The translations under genes were made by a program, and so were the position numbers. A DNA stretch of 7,438 bases, taken from positions 1 through 7,438 of the forward strand of contig CAJUEZ010000068.1 in the NCBI GenBank assembly GCA_910585485.1, read 5' to 3'. This DNA comes from an uncultured Clostridia bacterium. GTDB taxonomy: Bacteria; Bacillota; Clostridia; UBA1381. The notes under the pieces were generated by a model. It saw nothing but the letters and a program-made list of their open reading frames with translations. It was not told where the DNA came from and searched no databases. Position 1 is the first letter of the stretch. Each line of letters opens with the position of its first letter. Shown here piece by piece: positions 6,138 to 7,438 of the stretch.

Positions 6138-7438
6138 TTAATTATCGTCTTTGTCCGGAATAAAGCTTATTGACAGTTCTTTTAGCTGTTCCTCATCAAC
6201 CGTGCCGGGTGCCCCTGACATCAGTTCTGACGCGTTCTGCACCTTCGGAAATGCCGTAACGTCTCTTAGGCTTTCCGCTCCGCACATGAGCATTGCCAGT
6301 CTGTCAAGACCTATACCCATACCGCCGTGCGGCGCCGCGCCATACTTGTATGCGTCAACAAGAAATCCGAATTTTGACTCTATTTCCTCGTCGCTTAGTC
6401 CCAGCGCCTCGAACATCTTTTGCTGAAGCTCGTAATCGTTAATTCTTATTGAACCGCTTGATAACTCCGTGCCGTTTAAAACAAGGTCATAAGCCTTCGC
6501 GATTACCTTGCCGGGGTCTGTGTCAAGATACTGTATACACTCGTCCATAGGCATTGTGAACGGGTGATGCATGGCAATCCATGAATTGCTGTCCTCGTCA
6601 TACTCAAAGAACGGGAATTCCGTAATCCACAAGAAGTTATATCCCTCGGGAATAATGTCAAGCTGTTTTGCAACCTTTAATCTGAGCGCTCCAAGCGTCG
6701 GCAATGTCACTCTGTCCTTGTCTGCGACAAACAGCACAACGTCGCCTTTTTCCGCTCCGACACGGTTTAGGATAGCGTCCAGCTCGCCCTCGGCTAAGAA
6801 CTTCGCAAAACCGCATGAAGGCTCGTCCTCAACCCATCTGACAAACGCAAGTCCCTTCGCGCCTATTCCGCGGACATATTCCGTAAGCTTGTCGATTTCC
6901 TTTCTCGTAAGCGTTGACGCGGCGTTCTTTGCGACAATAGCCCTTACCGAACCGCCTGCCTCAATCGCCGACGAGAACACGCCGAAACCGCTCTCTGCAA
7001 CCAAATCCGAAATGTTTATTATCTCCATGCCAAATCTCGTGTCAGGCTTGTCCGAGCCGTAACGCTCCATTGCTTCCCTGTAGGTAAGTCTGGGAAGCGG
7101 CGTCGGGATATTTACGTTTAATACTTCGCTGAAAAGACGGCTTATAAAGCCCTCGCCGATTTCAAGTATATCCTCAACGTCCACAAACGACATTTCCAAA
7201 TCTATCTGTGTAAATTCGGGCTGTCTGTCCGCGCGCAAATCCTCGTCTCTAAAACATCTCGCAAGCTGAATATATCTGTCGTAGCCTGCAATCATAAGAA
7301 GCTGTTTGTAAATCTGCGGCGACTGCGGAAGCGCGTAGAACTGACCGTGATGCACACGCGACGGCACAACATAGTCGCGCGCGCCCTCAGGCGTTGACTT
7401 AATCATCATCGGCGTCTCTATCTCAATAAAGCCGTTTT
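6138..7438 (-). CDS. aspS: Aspartyl-tRNA synthetase, 5' end cut by the window edge
   Basis: Class II aminoacyl-tRNA synthetase that charges tRNA-Asp in the cytoplasm. The reading frame stays open to the right window edge (GFIEIETPMMIKSTPEGARD), so the internal ATG at 7409 is not the true start; the N-terminal OB-fold anticodon-binding domain and motif 1 lie outside. Numbering from the Met at 7409: FYALPQSPQIYKQLLM (24-39), motif 2 CFRDEDLRADRQPEFTQ (52-68) followed by IDLEMSF, then the bacterial GAD insertion domain (about 125-250, with VRAIVAK and GAKGLAFVR), AMHHPFTMP (279-287), GSIRIND (319-325), KYGAAPHGG (355-363) and motif 3 GIGLDRL with Arg370. The GAD insert marks the bacterial rather than the archaeal type. 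Catalytic residues appear intact. Whether it is discriminating for Asp over Asn tRNA cannot be judged without the N-terminal region. It is visibly more GC-rich than the operon downstream. No convincing terminator follows the TAA, so read-through into the ABC operon is possible. Confidence 0.97.
   Translation of the reverse strand, partial: NGFIEIETPMMIKSTPEGARDYVVPSRVHHGQFYALPQSPQIYKQLLMIAGYDRYIQLARCFRDEDLRADRQPEFTQIDLEMSFVDVEDILEIGEGFISRLFSEVLNVNIPTPLPRLTYREAMERYGSDKPDTRFGMEIINISDLVAESGFGVFSSAIEAGGSVRAIVAKNAASTLTRKEIDKLTEYVRGIGAKGLAFVRWVEDEPSCGFAKFLAEGELDAILNRVGAEKGDVVLFVADKDRVTLPTLGALRLKVAKQLDIIPEGYNFLWITEFPFFEYDEDSNSWIAMHHPFTMPMDECIQYLDTDPGKVIAKAYDLVLNGTELSSGSIRINDYELQQKMFEALGLSDEEIESKFGFLVDAYKYGAAPHGGMGIGLDRLAMLMCGAESLRDVTAFPKVQNASELMSGAPGTVDEEQLKELSISFIPDKDDN

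Noticed and set aside
6571..7062. 163-residue plus-strand reading frame antisense to aspS
   Set aside because: Long Ser/Pro-rich shadow frame produced by the codon bias of aspS; the opposite strand carries intact aspartyl-tRNA synthetase domains.

Overview
The window looks like chromosomal DNA from a low-GC, anaerobic, gut-type member of the Clostridia (Firmicutes/Bacillota). Supporting signs are the AT-rich composition, strong AGGAGG-type Shine-Dalgarno sites, a bacterial-type aspartyl-tRNA synthetase, standard stop use including TGA, and a surface-protein tail built from Cys-pair repeats of a kind common in Ruminococcus/Clostridium-like gut bacteria. This placement is an inference from sequence style; there is no rRNA or other phylogenetic marker apart from aspS.

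Layout from left to right. Positions 1-73 hold no complete gene; one frame stays open from the window edge to a TGA at 75-77. Positions 74-643 (+) carry the C-terminal part of what looks like a secreted or surface protein, without a signal peptide or a ribosome binding site, so it is probably a fragment or a frameshifted gene. Positions 644-765 form a convergent intergenic region with two good terminator hairpins. From 6043 leftwards to 766, all on the minus strand, runs a tight five-gene operon: ABC ATPase (GldA-like), ABC-2 permease (GldF-like), GldG-like auxiliary protein, DUF4340 membrane-anchored protein and a cytoplasmic alpha/beta hydrolase of the BD-FAE/Aes type. The four junctions are a 20-nt overlap, a 12-nt gap, a 4-nt ATGA overlap and a 13-nt gap, so the genes are almost certainly co-transcribed and partly translationally coupled. 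A 94-bp gap separates the operon from aspS (6138 to the right edge, minus strand), whose N-terminal region lies outside the window.

How the genes may work together: the ATPase and permease should form a type ABC-2 exporter or mechano-transporter in the cytoplasmic membrane. The GldG-like and DUF4340 proteins are each anchored in that membrane and place large domains on the outer face, where they probably form an accessory module of the transporter. The substrate is unknown. The hydrolase is the one enzyme of the operon and may process a small ester linked to the transporter's job, but this is inference. The ATPase-permease-GldG-DUF4340 arrangement is a known but functionally uncharacterised type of locus outside the gliding Bacteroidota, and it is the most interesting content here. 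I see no CRISPR array, insertion sequence, tRNA, rRNA or convincing riboswitch.
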